A DNA stretch of 64,000 nt, taken from NCBI GenBank assembly GCA_015259125.1, contig JABZGR010000002.1:124001-188000 (forward strand). The letters run 5' to 3'. The stretch comes from Alloprevotella tannerae (lineage in GTDB: Bacteria > Bacteroidota > Bacteroidia > Bacteroidales > Bacteroidaceae). Below, piece by piece: positions 27,018 through 35,739 of this stretch; position 1 is the first letter of the stretch; the number at the start of each line of letters is the position of its first letter. Position numbers and translations under genes: made by a program. The notes beneath the pieces are model-generated. The model worked only from the letters and a program-made list of their open reading frames with translations. It did not search any database and was not told the origin of the DNA.

Positions 27018-27025
27018 TATCTTTG
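27018..27025 (+). promoter_or_regulatory. -7 element TATCTTTG of spt
   Basis: Perfect TAnnTTTG, giving a leader of roughly 70 bases before the ATG at 27100, in the 200-base divergent gap shared with the lipid kinase gene. Confidence 0.6.
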
Positions 27026-27099
27026 CAGCCTTGAAAAGCGGACTCACTGCACGAATTGCCCAAAAGTGAGCCGAATTTCGTACGAAAACCATATATTAT

Positions 27100-28287
27100 A
27101 TGAGCATATTAGACGATAGACTGGCCAAGTATACCTTGCCCCAACATTACATGGATCTGGGGATGTATCCTTATTTCCGAGAGATAGATGGCAAGCAGGG
27201 GACAGAAGTAAATATGGGTGGTCACGACGTTTTGATGTTCGGGTCAAACGCTTACACAGGCTTGCCCGGCGATCAGCGCATCATTGATGCCGGCATTGAG
27301 GCCTTGCAACAATACGGATCCGGTTGTGCCGGCTCGCGATTCCTTAATGGTACGCTGGACATTCACGTAAAGTTGGAGAAGGAATTGGCTGAATACATAG
27401 GCAAAGACGAGTCGCTTTGTTTTTCGACCGGCTTTACAGTCAATTCAGGCGTGATCCCGTCCTTGCTGACGCGCGAAGATTATATCATCTGCGATGATCG
27501 CGATCACGCTTCAATCGTCGATGGGCGTCGTCTGAGTTTTGCTAGGGCTTTGAAGTATAAGCACAATGATATGGAAGATTTGGAGCGGCAGTTGCAAAAA
27601 TGTACGCCCGAATCCGTTAAACTCATTGTCGTTGACGGCGTTTTCTCTATGGAGGGCGATTTGGCCAACTTGCCGGAAATCGTGCGTCTTAAGCATAAAT
27701 ATAATGCGGTGCTTATGGTCGACGAGGCCCACGGCTTAGGCGTCTTCGGACGCGAGGGGCGCGGCGTGTGCGATCATTTTGGGCTCACGGATCAGGTCGA
27801 TCTGATTATGGGTACATTTAGTAAGTCGTTAGCCAGCATCGGAGGCTTTATAGCTGCCAATAAGACGATAATCAACTGGCTGCGCCACAATGCACGCACA
27901 TATATTTTCAGTGCCTCTGCAACACCTGCCTCAACGGCTTGTGCCCGCGAAGCTTTACGCATTATTCAGCAAGAACCTGAGCGCATTCAGGCGCTTTGGG
28001 ATGTGACCAATTATGCTTTGAAGCGCTTCCGTGAAGAGGGTTTTGAAATTGGCGCGACAGAGTCTCCCATCATTCCGCTTTATGTGCGTGATGTGCAAAA
28101 AACTTTCATCGTGACCAAGCGTGCTTTTGATGAAGGTGTCTTTATCAACCCCGTAATTCCACCGGCCTGCGCTCCTCAAGATACGTTGGTGCGCTTTGCT
28201 TTGATGGCTACACATACGCACGAACAAGTAGATCGAGGCATCGCTGCCTTGACGAAAGTTTTCCGCGAACTGGATATTATTCGATAA
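27100..28287 (+). CDS. spt: Serine palmitoyltransferase (alpha-oxoamine synthase)
   Basis: A 395-residue PLP enzyme condensing serine with an acyl-CoA or acyl-ACP to begin sphingolipid synthesis. Alpha-oxoamine synthase motifs: MFGSNAYTGLPGD, YGSGCAGSRFLNGT, DRDHASIVDG, VVDGVFSMEGDLANLP, VDEAHGLGVFGREGRG, and GTFSKSLASIGGFI carrying the PLP Lys. The N-terminal YMDLGMYPYFREID and overall length match Bacteroidales SPT; the alternative is glycine C-acetyltransferase or KAS-type BioF, which are close relatives. The lipid-kinase neighbour and the phylum's known sphingolipids favour SPT. Confidence 0.88.
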   Translation: MSILDDRLAKYTLPQHYMDLGMYPYFREIDGKQGTEVNMGGHDVLMFGSNAYTGLPGDQRIIDAGIEALQQYGSGCAGSRFLNGTLDIHVKLEKELAEYIGKDESLCFSTGFTVNSGVIPSLLTREDYIICDDRDHASIVDGRRLSFARALKYKHNDMEDLERQLQKCTPESVKLIVVDGVFSMEGDLANLPEIVRLKHKYNAVLMVDEAHGLGVFGREGRGVCDHFGLTDQVDLIMGTFSKSLASIGGFIAANKTIINWLRHNARTYIFSASATPASTACAREALRIIQQEPERIQALWDVTNYALKRFREEGFEIGATESPIIPLYVRDVQKTFIVTKRAFDEGVFINPVIPPACAPQDTLVRFALMATHTHEQVDRGIAALTKVFRELDIIR

Positions 28288-28330
28288 GCAAAGACTTTTC
28301 TATAAAGAATAACCGGTTTTTCTCCGGTAA

Positions 28331-28370
28331 GTAAAGGCAACGACTGATGCGTTGCCTTTACTTTTATTTT
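28331..28370 (+). terminator. Rho-independent terminator of spt
   Basis: Perfect 12-bp stem GTAAAGGCAACG / CGTTGCCTTTAC with a 7-base loop then TTTTATTTT, 43 bases past the stop. Confidence 0.93.
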
Positions 28371-28568
28371 CTAACCCGGATAAAAACGAGATATTAAGTC
28401 TTTCACTTCGTTCGGATAAAGAATAATGCGTGTCCGATAAATACTTAAGTGGAAAAACTTTTTACGCTAAGTGTGAATAAATGAGCTTAGTGATGTCTGT
28501 ATGCGCCTTCTACGTTTGATTGTAATATGTTGAGTGTTAATTATATAGGCGTTCCAAATAATCTCGAG

Positions 28569-28662
28569 CGCTTGGGACTAAAATTCCTCCCTTTGAGATT
28601 TTATTCCCAAGCGCTTGGGAATAAAATTCGCTGCCTTGAAAAAAAGTTTCAACCGCTTGGTG
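28569..28662. repeat. Intergenic 21/22-bp array (array H, core CTTGGGA) with a 30-bp palindrome
   Basis: TTGGGA or near versions occur at 28572, 28593, 28615, 28636 and 28657 (spacings 21, 22, 21, 21). The centre, 28598-28627, is a perfect 30-bp palindrome whose middle reads TTCCCAAGCGCTTGGGAA. Units are less regular than in the TCRYGA arrays. It sits in the 1063-base gap between spt and atpD. Confidence 0.65.
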
Positions 28663-28997
28663 TGAAAAGAGTATGCGTATATAGGGAAGATTGCTTGCAC
28701 CTTAAGGTGAGATTTCTTGTATGCCAGAGAGGCATGTGGTGCGTGGTCGCAGCTTTTGCTTATGTTGTTATCTCTCTTTGTGTATGATAAATGAAAACTT
28801 GCAAAGTTTGCAATAGGTTTTTGCCGTGAAAATGAAGGTGTATATAGTATGTTCATCCACAAATAATGTGTCTATGCTACAAATGTCTATCCATAAACGC
28901 GTATCTTTACCCATGATCTTGCTGCGACTAACAAGCAGAATTCAAGATTTCTTTACTCATTTGTGAATGAAGACGTAGTTATTATAAGCCTCTTTCA

Positions 28998-29047
28998 CTT
29001 ATGGGTTAAGGCGGCACTTAGATGTATATGCGCCTATAAGTTTTTTT
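28998..29047 (+). terminator. Terminator-like hairpin in the spt-atpD gap
   Basis: CTTAT-(6)-AGGCG ... CGCCT-ATAAG followed by seven T. No gene ends here, so it hints at a short transcript of about 130 nt starting after a TATCTTTA at 28902-28909. Apart from this, array H and the atpD promoter, the gap 28371-29350 shows nothing identifiable. Confidence 0.4.
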
Positions 29048-29320
29048 GAATACTTACATTTAAGCGGTGGAAGGTATCATGGCCTTTTTGCGGTTGTCTT
29101 TATGAGTATTATGCGTCACGTTATATAACTTGAGGTTTTGTTTGTAAATCTCAGTTTAAGCTTCAAATTGGACGATTTGTAAGTAACTATGCGCTTAATT
29201 GTAATAGTTGGGCTGGTTGAATGTGCCCTTTAGTGGGTGAATTAATCTTATTTAACGCATAGGGTAGAAAATAAAAATACTTTTTCAGTCCGGATTGCAT
29301 TGTCTGTTTGAAAAAATAAG

Positions 29321-29328
29321 TACTTTTG
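29321..29328 (+). promoter_or_regulatory. -7 element TACTTTTG of the ATP synthase operon
   Basis: TACTTTTG fits TAnnTTTG, 22 bases before the atpD ATG; the -33 region is poor. Confidence 0.55.
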
Positions 29329-29350
29329 CCAACGAAACACACCGAACCTC

Positions 29351-30886
29351 ATGACAGAATCTCTTATCAATGGGCGAATCTCGCAAATCATTGGTGCCGT
29401 CGTTGACGTCGCTTTTGATACGGAAGGGCGCTCTGCGGCAGAAGTGCTGCCTAAAATACACGATGCTTTGGAAGTAACGCACCCGGATGGTCGTCAGATC
29501 ATTATCGAAGTGCAACAACATATCGGCGAAGATACAGTCCGCACGGTCGCTATGGACAATACGGACGGCTTGATGCGCGGATTGGAAGTGCGCCAATTGG
29601 GTAGCCCGATCACAATGCCTATCGGCGAGCAAATCAAAGGTCGTATGCTTAACGTTACAGGCAGCACTATCGATGGTCTGCATAGCGTAGAGAAAGGCGC
29701 TGATGCATACCCTATTCACCGACCGGCTCCCGACTTCAAGGATTTGAAGACGAGTACGGAAATACTCTATACCGGCATCAAAGTGATCGACTTGCTTGAA
29801 CCTTATAGCAAGGGTGGAAAGACCGGACTCTTTGGTGGCGCCGGCGTAGGTAAGACGGTGCTTATCATGGAGTTGATTAACAATATCGCCAAAGGTCACG
29901 ATGGCTTCTCCGTCTTTGCCGGCGTTGGTGAGCGTACGCGTGAGGGTAACGACCTCTTGCGCGAGATGATCGAGTCGGGCGTTATTAAATATGGAAAGGA
30001 ATTTACCGACGCTATGGAAAAAGGCGAGTGGGATCTTTCTAAAGTAGATTATAATGAAGTTGCCAAGAGTCAGGCAACGCTCATCTACGGTCAGATGAAC
30101 GAGCCGCCGGGCGCTCGTGCCAGTGTGGCACTGTCCGGCCTTTCCGTAGCAGAATCGTTTCGCGATTCAGGTGTGAAAGAAGGTAAGGCTACGGATATTT
30201 TGTTCTTTATTGATAACATTTTCCGCTTTACGCAGGCAGGTTCTGAGGTGTCAGCTTTGTTGGGGCGTATGCCTTCGGCCGTGGGTTATCAACCTACACT
30301 TTCGAGCGAGATGGGTGCGATGCAGGAGCGTATTACGTCGACGAAGAATGGATCAATTACGTCTATTCAGGCCGTGTATGTGCCGGCCGATGACTTGACC
30401 GATCCTGCACCGGCAACGACTTTTACCCACTTGGACGCCACGACCGTATTGAGCCGTAAGATTACGGAGCTGGGTATTTATCCGGCAGTAGATCCGCTGG
30501 CTTCTACCTCTCGTATTCTTGATCCGAATATCATTGGTAAAGAACATTATGACTGTGCGCAGCGCGTGAAGCAGATTCTGCAAAAATATATGGAGCTTCA
30601 GGATATTATTGCTATTCTCGGTATGGATGAACTTTCAGATGAAGATAAGCAAACTGTGAATCGCGCTCGTCGCGTACAGCGCTTCCTGAGCCAACCATTT
30701 ACCGTGGCTGAGAAGTTTACCGGCGTTCCGGGCGTAATGGTGCCCATTGAGGAAGTGATTCGTGGCTTTAATATGATTTTGGATGGTGAAGTTGATTATC
30801 TGCCCGAACAAGCATTCTTGAATGTAGGTACGATTGATGAGGCCATCGAGAAGGGTAAACGATTGATGGAAAATGCGCAGGCTTAA
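29351..30886 (+). CDS. atpD: F1Fo ATP synthase subunit beta
   Basis: A 511-residue catalytic subunit of F1. Walker A GGAGVGKTVLIMEL near residue 160, GERTREGNDL, NEPPGARASVALSG, Walker B-type DILFFIDNIFRFTQAGSEVSALLGRMPSAVGYQPTL region, and DELSDEDK near the C-terminus (DELSEED contact loop). Slightly longer than the usual 460-470, with Bacteroidetes-type insertions near the N-terminus (RSAAEVLPKIHDAL). First gene of the operon; in this order beta and epsilon precede the Fo genes. Confidence 0.97.
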   Translation: MTESLINGRISQIIGAVVDVAFDTEGRSAAEVLPKIHDALEVTHPDGRQIIIEVQQHIGEDTVRTVAMDNTDGLMRGLEVRQLGSPITMPIGEQIKGRMLNVTGSTIDGLHSVEKGADAYPIHRPAPDFKDLKTSTEILYTGIKVIDLLEPYSKGGKTGLFGGAGVGKTVLIMELINNIAKGHDGFSVFAGVGERTREGNDLLREMIESGVIKYGKEFTDAMEKGEWDLSKVDYNEVAKSQATLIYGQMNEPPGARASVALSGLSVAESFRDSGVKEGKATDILFFIDNIFRFTQAGSEVSALLGRMPSAVGYQPTLSSEMGAMQERITSTKNGSITSIQAVYVPADDLTDPAPATTFTHLDATTVLSRKITELGIYPAVDPLASTSRILDPNIIGKEHYDCAQRVKQILQKYMELQDIIAILGMDELSDEDKQTVNRARRVQRFLSQPFTVAEKFTGVPGVMVPIEEVIRGFNMILDGEVDYLPEQAFLNVGTIDEAIEKGKRLMENAQA

Positions 30887-30944
30887 TAGTCTTGCGCATA
30901 CAGCTATCTTTGTCATTCTAAATAGCTAAATCAAGCGAAAACGT

Positions 30945-31187
30945 ATGAAAGTAATCATAGTTTCACCGGAAAAGGTCTTGTATCAAGGCGAAGCTTCGTC
31001 AGTAGTCGTTCCGGGGGAGAAGGGGCGTTTTGAGATCTTAGATCACCACGCACCGATTATTTCGACTTTGACGAAAGGCACAGTTGTCTGCCGCGGAAAC
31101 GCTCCAGTGACACTCGCTGTGCGCGGCGGATTCGTGGACGTAGCTTGCAATGAAGTTAGTATTTGCGTAGAAGAGGAGTGTAAATGA
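30945..31187 (+). CDS. atpC: F1Fo ATP synthase subunit epsilon, short form
   Basis: An 80-residue subunit containing only the N-terminal beta-sandwich (VSPEKVLYQGEASSVVVPG, GRFEILDHHAPI, LAVRGGFVDV). The C-terminal two-helix domain that inhibits ATP hydrolysis in typical 130-140 residue epsilon subunits is absent, so that mode of regulation should be missing. It overlaps the following atpI-like gene by 4 bases (ATGA). Confidence 0.93.
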   Translation: MKVIIVSPEKVLYQGEASSVVVPGEKGRFEILDHHAPIISTLTKGTVVCRGNAPVTLAVRGGFVDVACNEVSICVEEECK

Positions 31188-31591
31188 AAGTTGCTAAGCC
31201 CCTTATTTCATTGGCCGTAGTTTACTTGCTACTCGGTCCTATACTTTTCCTGTTGGAAAGGACTCAGCTTGGGATGGAGGCGCTTAAACAGTTGTTGCCA
31301 ATTACATTGCTGGGGGCGTTTTTCTTTGCTTTTTCATTCTTCGAACTTGCATTTGGTGATCGTTTGCGGCGAACGCAGAATAAGACGATGACTGGCTTTT
31401 ATTTGGCGACGAAAGTGGTGCGCCTTTTATCTGCCCTAGTATTGTTTTTGATCTATGCCGTATTGGTCAAGACGCAGTTGTTATACTTTACGATTAACCT
31501 TGCCGGGTTTTACTTGGTGACGACAGCTTTCTTATCTTATTATTATATAAGGACAGAAAGCAAGTCAAAATCGGAGGCTAAAGCTTCATAA
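31184..31591 (+). CDS. Small four-helix membrane protein in atpI position
   Basis: A 135-residue protein with about four hydrophobic segments (LISLAVVYLLLGPILFLL, LLPITLLGAFFFAFSFFELAF, VVRLLSALVLFLIYAVLV, LAGFYLVTTAFLSYYYI) and a charged C-terminal tail. Its place between atpC and atpB, and its coupling to atpC by a 4-base overlap, suggest an AtpI-like assembly helper, but no diagnostic AtpI motif is visible. Call is by context. Confidence 0.75.
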   Translation: MKVAKPLISLAVVYLLLGPILFLLERTQLGMEALKQLLPITLLGAFFFAFSFFELAFGDRLRRTQNKTMTGFYLATKVVRLLSALVLFLIYAVLVKTQLLYFTINLAGFYLVTTAFLSYYYIRTESKSKSEAKAS

Positions 31592-31614
31592 ATTCTCGCA
31601 TTATCTCAAACGAT

Positions 31615-32673
31615 ATGAAACATATTTACGCCATAGGAATAGCGCTTATTTTTGCTCTTTTTACATTTGTACCTGCTCCTGCGCACGCCGAAGAGGAGGT
31701 CGATGTGAAAGAAATCGTATTAGGGCATATGAGCGATGCTTACGAATGGCATATCACGACCTTTGGACATAAGCATATCTCATTACCGCTCCCTGTTATC
31801 GTAAAAAGTCAGCGTGACGGGCAATGGCACGTATTCTCTTCTGCTCGCTTCGAGGAGGCTGCGGGAGGTGTATATGATGGCTTTTATATTGATGCTGCGC
31901 GACAAGGAAAGATTTATGAAAAAGGCTACGAGGAACGCCCTTGGGATTTAAGCATTACCAAAGATGTGGTGCAGATTTGGCTCAACGTCCTTGTCTTGCT
32001 TTTGATCTTCATTCCTTGTGCTCGTTGGTATAAACGCCACGAGGTGACCAAGGAGGCACCAAAAGGTTTTGTGGGCTGTATCGAAGTGCTCGTTTCTGCG
32101 ATCAACGATGATGTGATCAAAACAGGAATCGGCGAAAAGAACTATCGTCCTTATTCCCCTTTCCTCTTGACGATGTTCTTCTTCATCTTGGTTACAAACT
32201 TGATGGGCTTGATTCCCTTCTTCCCGGGAGGTGCTAACGTGACCGGTAATATCACAATTACCTTCCTCTTAGCTTTCCTCACTTTTATCGCCATCAATGT
32301 CTTCGGCAATAAGGAATATTGGAAAGAAGTATTTTGGCCGGACGTTCCGGTTTGGATGAAGTGTCCGGTGCCCTTGATGCCCGTTATTGAGTTCTTTAGC
32401 TTATTTACGAAGCCTTTCGCCTTGATGGTGCGTCTGTTTGCTAATATGTTGGCAGGTCACGCTATTATACTTTCGCTGACATGCGTGATTTTTATCACTT
32501 TCCAAGTTAATCTCTACGTCGGATCAGCTATTTCCGTCTTTAGCGGGCTTTTGATGATCTTTATGAATGCCTTAGAGCTATTGGTAGCTTTCATTCAGGC
32601 ATATGTCTTTACGATGCTGAGCGCGATCTTTATCGGCCTGGCACATCCACATCACGAACATACTACAAATTAA
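31615..32673 (+). CDS. atpB: F1Fo ATP synthase subunit a
   Basis: A 352-residue membrane subunit of the proton channel. The last about 240 residues are the conserved part with five to six helices and the essential Arg in FALMVRLFANMLAGHAII. The first about 110 residues, starting with a signal-like hydrophobic segment (IALIFALFTFVPAPAHAE) and then a soluble His/Trp-containing stretch, are an extension seen in Bacteroidetes subunit a and absent from shorter bacterial forms. In operon, 23 bases after the atpI-like gene. Confidence 0.94.
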   Translation: MKHIYAIGIALIFALFTFVPAPAHAEEEVDVKEIVLGHMSDAYEWHITTFGHKHISLPLPVIVKSQRDGQWHVFSSARFEEAAGGVYDGFYIDAARQGKIYEKGYEERPWDLSITKDVVQIWLNVLVLLLIFIPCARWYKRHEVTKEAPKGFVGCIEVLVSAINDDVIKTGIGEKNYRPYSPFLLTMFFFILVTNLMGLIPFFPGGANVTGNITITFLLAFLTFIAINVFGNKEYWKEVFWPDVPVWMKCPVPLMPVIEFFSLFTKPFALMVRLFANMLAGHAIILSLTCVIFITFQVNLYVGSAISVFSGLLMIFMNALELLVAFIQAYVFTMLSAIFIGLAHPHHEHTTN

Positions 32674-32698
32674 AGCAATAAATTAAACTCTTACCACT

Positions 32699-32944
32699 AT
32701 GTTACAACTCTTAATGGACATGGCAAAAGGAATTGCCGAATTAGGTGCAGCCATCGGCGCAGGTCTTTCAGTATTAGGTGCCGGTTTCGGTATCGGTAAA
32801 ATTGGCTCTTCAGCAATGGAAGCTATTGCACGCCAACCCGAAGCTGTAGGCGATATCCGTTCTAACATGATCGTTATTGCCGCTTTGATCGAGGGTGTTG
32901 CTTTCTTCGGTGCAATTGTTTGTTTGCTCGTCCTCTTCTTGTAA
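32699..32944 (+). CDS. atpE: F1Fo ATP synthase subunit c
   Basis: An 81-residue hairpin of two helices forming the rotor ring. Helix 1 is Gly/Ala-rich (GAAIGAGLSVLGAGFGIG), the polar loop reads ARQPEA, and helix 2 has the ion-binding Glu in AALIEGVAFFG. There is no Gln in helix 1 and no Ser/Thr after the Glu, so the Na+-binding signature is missing and proton coupling is expected. Confidence 0.96.
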   Translation: MLQLLMDMAKGIAELGAAIGAGLSVLGAGFGIGKIGSSAMEAIARQPEAVGDIRSNMIVIAALIEGVAFFGAIVCLLVLFL

Positions 32945-33034
32945 TAGCTATACATCGATAATATGAGAAAAGGCCGTACACATATATTATATATGTAGGC
33001 CTTATAGCAAACTCAATTAAAAAAAGACGATATT

Positions 33035-33541
33035 ATGGAGAATATGCCATCCATTTTGACGCCCGATTTTGGCTTGCTATTTTGGATGTTGCTCGCATTC
33101 GGAGTCGTCTTCTTCTTATTGGCAAAGTATGGCTTTCCAGCAATAACTAAGGCCGTTGAAGATCGCAAGAACTATATTGATGAGTCGCTCAAAAATGCAC
33201 GCGAAGCCAACGAAAAGTTGGCTAACGTAAAGGTTGAGGGTGAAAACATCTTGAAAGAAGCACACGAACAGCAGGCTCGTATCATTAAAGAAGCGATGGC
33301 TACACGCGATAATATTATCGCAGAGGCTCGTAATAAGGCACAAACAGAAGGGCAGCAGCTCTTTGAAGAGGCCAAAAAGCAAATTGTTGCTGAAAAGGAA
33401 AACGCTTTGCGTGACATTCGCTCGCAAGTTGCAGACCTATCTGTCTTGATCGCGGAGAAAGTAATACGTCGCCAGTTGGACAATGCCGAAGAGCAGGAGA
33501 AGTATATCGATAGGATTCTTAATGATATGAATAAAGGCTAA
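33035..33541 (+). CDS. atpF: F1Fo ATP synthase subunit b
   Basis: A 168-residue stator subunit: one N-terminal transmembrane helix (FGLLFWMLLAFGVVFFLLA, about residues 12-30) and a long charged amphipathic coiled coil. In the operon, 90 bases after atpE. The gap carries a hairpin of AT-rich sequence around ACACATATATTATATATGTA near 32978-32997, which may modulate relative expression. Confidence 0.94.
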   Translation: MENMPSILTPDFGLLFWMLLAFGVVFFLLAKYGFPAITKAVEDRKNYIDESLKNAREANEKLANVKVEGENILKEAHEQQARIIKEAMATRDNIIAEARNKAQTEGQQLFEEAKKQIVAEKENALRDIRSQVADLSVLIAEKVIRRQLDNAEEQEKYIDRILNDMNKG

Positions 33542-33543
33542 TC

Positions 33544-34083
33544 ATGGATATCGGAATTATTTCTATTCGCTACGCAAAAGCTCTGCTACGCTTTGCGATA
33601 GATAATAAAGAGGAAGAGCGCGTCTATGCGGAAATGGAGACGTTGGCGCATTCTTTCTTGCATATTCCTACGTTGCGCCAAGTTCTTCAGGATCCGCTAT
33701 CAGACAATGCTCGACAAGTTGAGATTCTTTCTTGTGCAACGTGCGGCAATGGAAGTTTATCTGCTTCTACGGAGCGCTTCATTCAGTTGGTGACAGCGCA
33801 TAATCGCACAGATCTGATGCAGTTTATTGCTCAAGCTTATGTTACGCTTTACCTAAAGCGTAAGCGTATCATTAAAGGCCGGCTGATTGTGCCGACGGCT
33901 ACGCCGGAGACCATTTGCCAAAAGTTGCAGGAGATTATCGAGAAGCGAACCAATTGCAACATCGAGTTTAAGGTAGAAATAGATGCGTCCATTGCGGGCG
34001 GATTTATCTTGGATTACGACACTTATCGATTAGATGCAAGTCTGAAAACCCAATTAAAGGAGCTGCGCAACGCACTTGCTTAG
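33544..34083 (+). CDS. atpH: F1Fo ATP synthase subunit delta
   Basis: A 179-residue OSCP/delta subunit linking F1 to the stator. ISIRYAKALLRFAIDN at the N-terminus and the C-terminal SIAGGFILDYDTYRLDASLKTQL are the family signatures. It begins 2 bases after the atpF stop, indicating coupled translation. Confidence 0.94.
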   Translation: MDIGIISIRYAKALLRFAIDNKEEERVYAEMETLAHSFLHIPTLRQVLQDPLSDNARQVEILSCATCGNGSLSASTERFIQLVTAHNRTDLMQFIAQAYVTLYLKRKRIIKGRLIVPTATPETICQKLQEIIEKRTNCNIEFKVEIDASIAGGFILDYDTYRLDASLKTQLKELRNALA

Positions 34084-34145
34084 TCATAGAACAAAGACGG
34101 GCGACGAGCGAATGCTCCGATTATTCTTAATAGCAAAACAATAAT

Positions 34146-35729
34146 ATGTCAAACAATATCAAACCAAGTGAAGTATCGGATATCCTTTTGCAGCAGTTGA
34201 AGGATATCAATACCAAGGTCAAGTTTGAAGAAGTCGGTGTTGTCCTTACTGTAGGCGACGGCGTTTCTCGTGTTTATGGCCTTTCCAATGTCACGGAAAA
34301 CGAACTCGTGCAGTTTGAAAACGGCGTGATGGGTGTAGCGATGAACTTGGAAGAAGATAACGTCGGCGTGGTTTTACTTGGTCCGTCAGAAGGAATCAAA
34401 GAAGGCCAAAGCGTGAAGCGCACAGATCGCGTTGCTTCTATTGAAGTAAGCGATGAAATGTTGGGGCGTGTTATCAATCCGCTTGGTACTCCCCTTGATG
34501 GAGCCGGTGCGATAGGTGGAGAGAAATATCTGATGCCGCTTGATCGTAAGGCGCCGGGTGTTATTTATCGTCAACCCGTTAATCAAGCTTTGCAAACGGG
34601 TTTGAAAGCTGTCGACTCGATGATTCCTATTGGCCGCGGTCAGCGCGAGTTGATCATTGGCGACCGTCAGACGGGAAAGACTGCTATCGCGATCGATACA
34701 ATTATCAATCAACGAGAGAATTTTGAGAAAGGTGATCCCGTTTATTGTATTTATGTAGCTATAGGCCAGAAAGCATCTACTGTAGCATCTACAGTAGAGA
34801 CGTTGAAGAAAAACGGCGCAATGCCTTATACGATTATTGTCAGTGCAACAGCTTCCGAGCCGGCTGCGTTGCAATATTTTGCCCCTTTTGCCGGCGCGGC
34901 TATTGGCGAATACTTCCGTGATCGTGGCTTGTCAGCTTTGGTTGTTTATGATGACTTGTCAAAGCAAGCTGTCGCTTATCGCGAAGTATCCTTGATTCTT
35001 CGTCGTCCATCCGGTCGTGAGGCTTATCCTGGTGATGTCTTCTATCTTCACTCTCGCTTGTTGGAGCGCGCTGCAAAGATTAACAATCAAGATGAAGTTG
35101 CCGCTAATATGAACGATCTGCCCGAATGCATGCAAGGTAAGGTTAAAGGTGGTGGCTCATTGACTGCATTGCCTATCATTGAAACGCAAGCCGGTGACGT
35201 TTCTGCTTATATTCCGACGAACGTAATTTCAATTACCGACGGCCAGATTTATTTGGATACAAACCTATTCAATAGAGGACAACGCCCGGCTATTGATGTG
35301 GGTATCTCTGTCAGCCGTGTGGGTGGTGCAGCTCAGATTAAGAGTATGAAAAAAGTAGCCGGAACACTGAAGATTGACCAAGCACAGTATCGTGAATTGG
35401 AGTCTTTTGCGAAGTTCTCTTCCGATATGGATCCGGTGACAGCTATGACCATTGACCGTGGACGTAAGAACAACATCCTCTTGATTCAGAAGCAGTACTC
35501 TCCGATGCCGGTTGCAGAGCAAGTAGCCATACTTTATTGTGGTACGCGCGGACTTTTGAAGAGCGTACCTTTGGAGAAGGTCGACGATTTTCAGACATCT
35601 TTCTTGCAGATCGTTCGCTCCTCCCATCAGACAGATATTTTAGATGAAATCGTCAAAGGCAATCTGAGTAAGGAAGTTTGTCAAGCGATTGAGAAAGTTG
35701 CGGCTGAAGTGTCCGCTCAATATCAGTAA
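34146..35729 (+). CDS. atpA: F1Fo ATP synthase subunit alpha
   Basis: A 527-residue regulatory nucleotide-binding subunit of F1. Walker A GDRQTGKTAIAIDTI near residue 176, YCIYVAIGQKASTVA, VVYDDLSKQAVAYREVSLILRRPSGREAYPGD region (conserved catalytic-interface Arg), and PAIDVGISVSRVGGAAQ. Length fits the family. Confidence 0.97.
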   Translation: MSNNIKPSEVSDILLQQLKDINTKVKFEEVGVVLTVGDGVSRVYGLSNVTENELVQFENGVMGVAMNLEEDNVGVVLLGPSEGIKEGQSVKRTDRVASIEVSDEMLGRVINPLGTPLDGAGAIGGEKYLMPLDRKAPGVIYRQPVNQALQTGLKAVDSMIPIGRGQRELIIGDRQTGKTAIAIDTIINQRENFEKGDPVYCIYVAIGQKASTVASTVETLKKNGAMPYTIIVSATASEPAALQYFAPFAGAAIGEYFRDRGLSALVVYDDLSKQAVAYREVSLILRRPSGREAYPGDVFYLHSRLLERAAKINNQDEVAANMNDLPECMQGKVKGGGSLTALPIIETQAGDVSAYIPTNVISITDGQIYLDTNLFNRGQRPAIDVGISVSRVGGAAQIKSMKKVAGTLKIDQAQYRELESFAKFSSDMDPVTAMTIDRGRKNNILLIQKQYSPMPVAEQVAILYCGTRGLLKSVPLEKVDDFQTSFLQIVRSSHQTDILDEIVKGNLSKEVCQAIEKVAAEVSAQYQ

Positions 35730-35739
35730 AAGATAGCTT

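Noticed and set aside
28527..28787. 86-codon frame between spt and atpD
   Set aside because: It runs through array H and its palindrome; composition looks non-coding.
32699..32944. Na+-type rotor ring
   Set aside because: Subunit c lacks the helix-1 Gln and the Ser/Thr after the ion-binding Glu that mark Na+ coupling.
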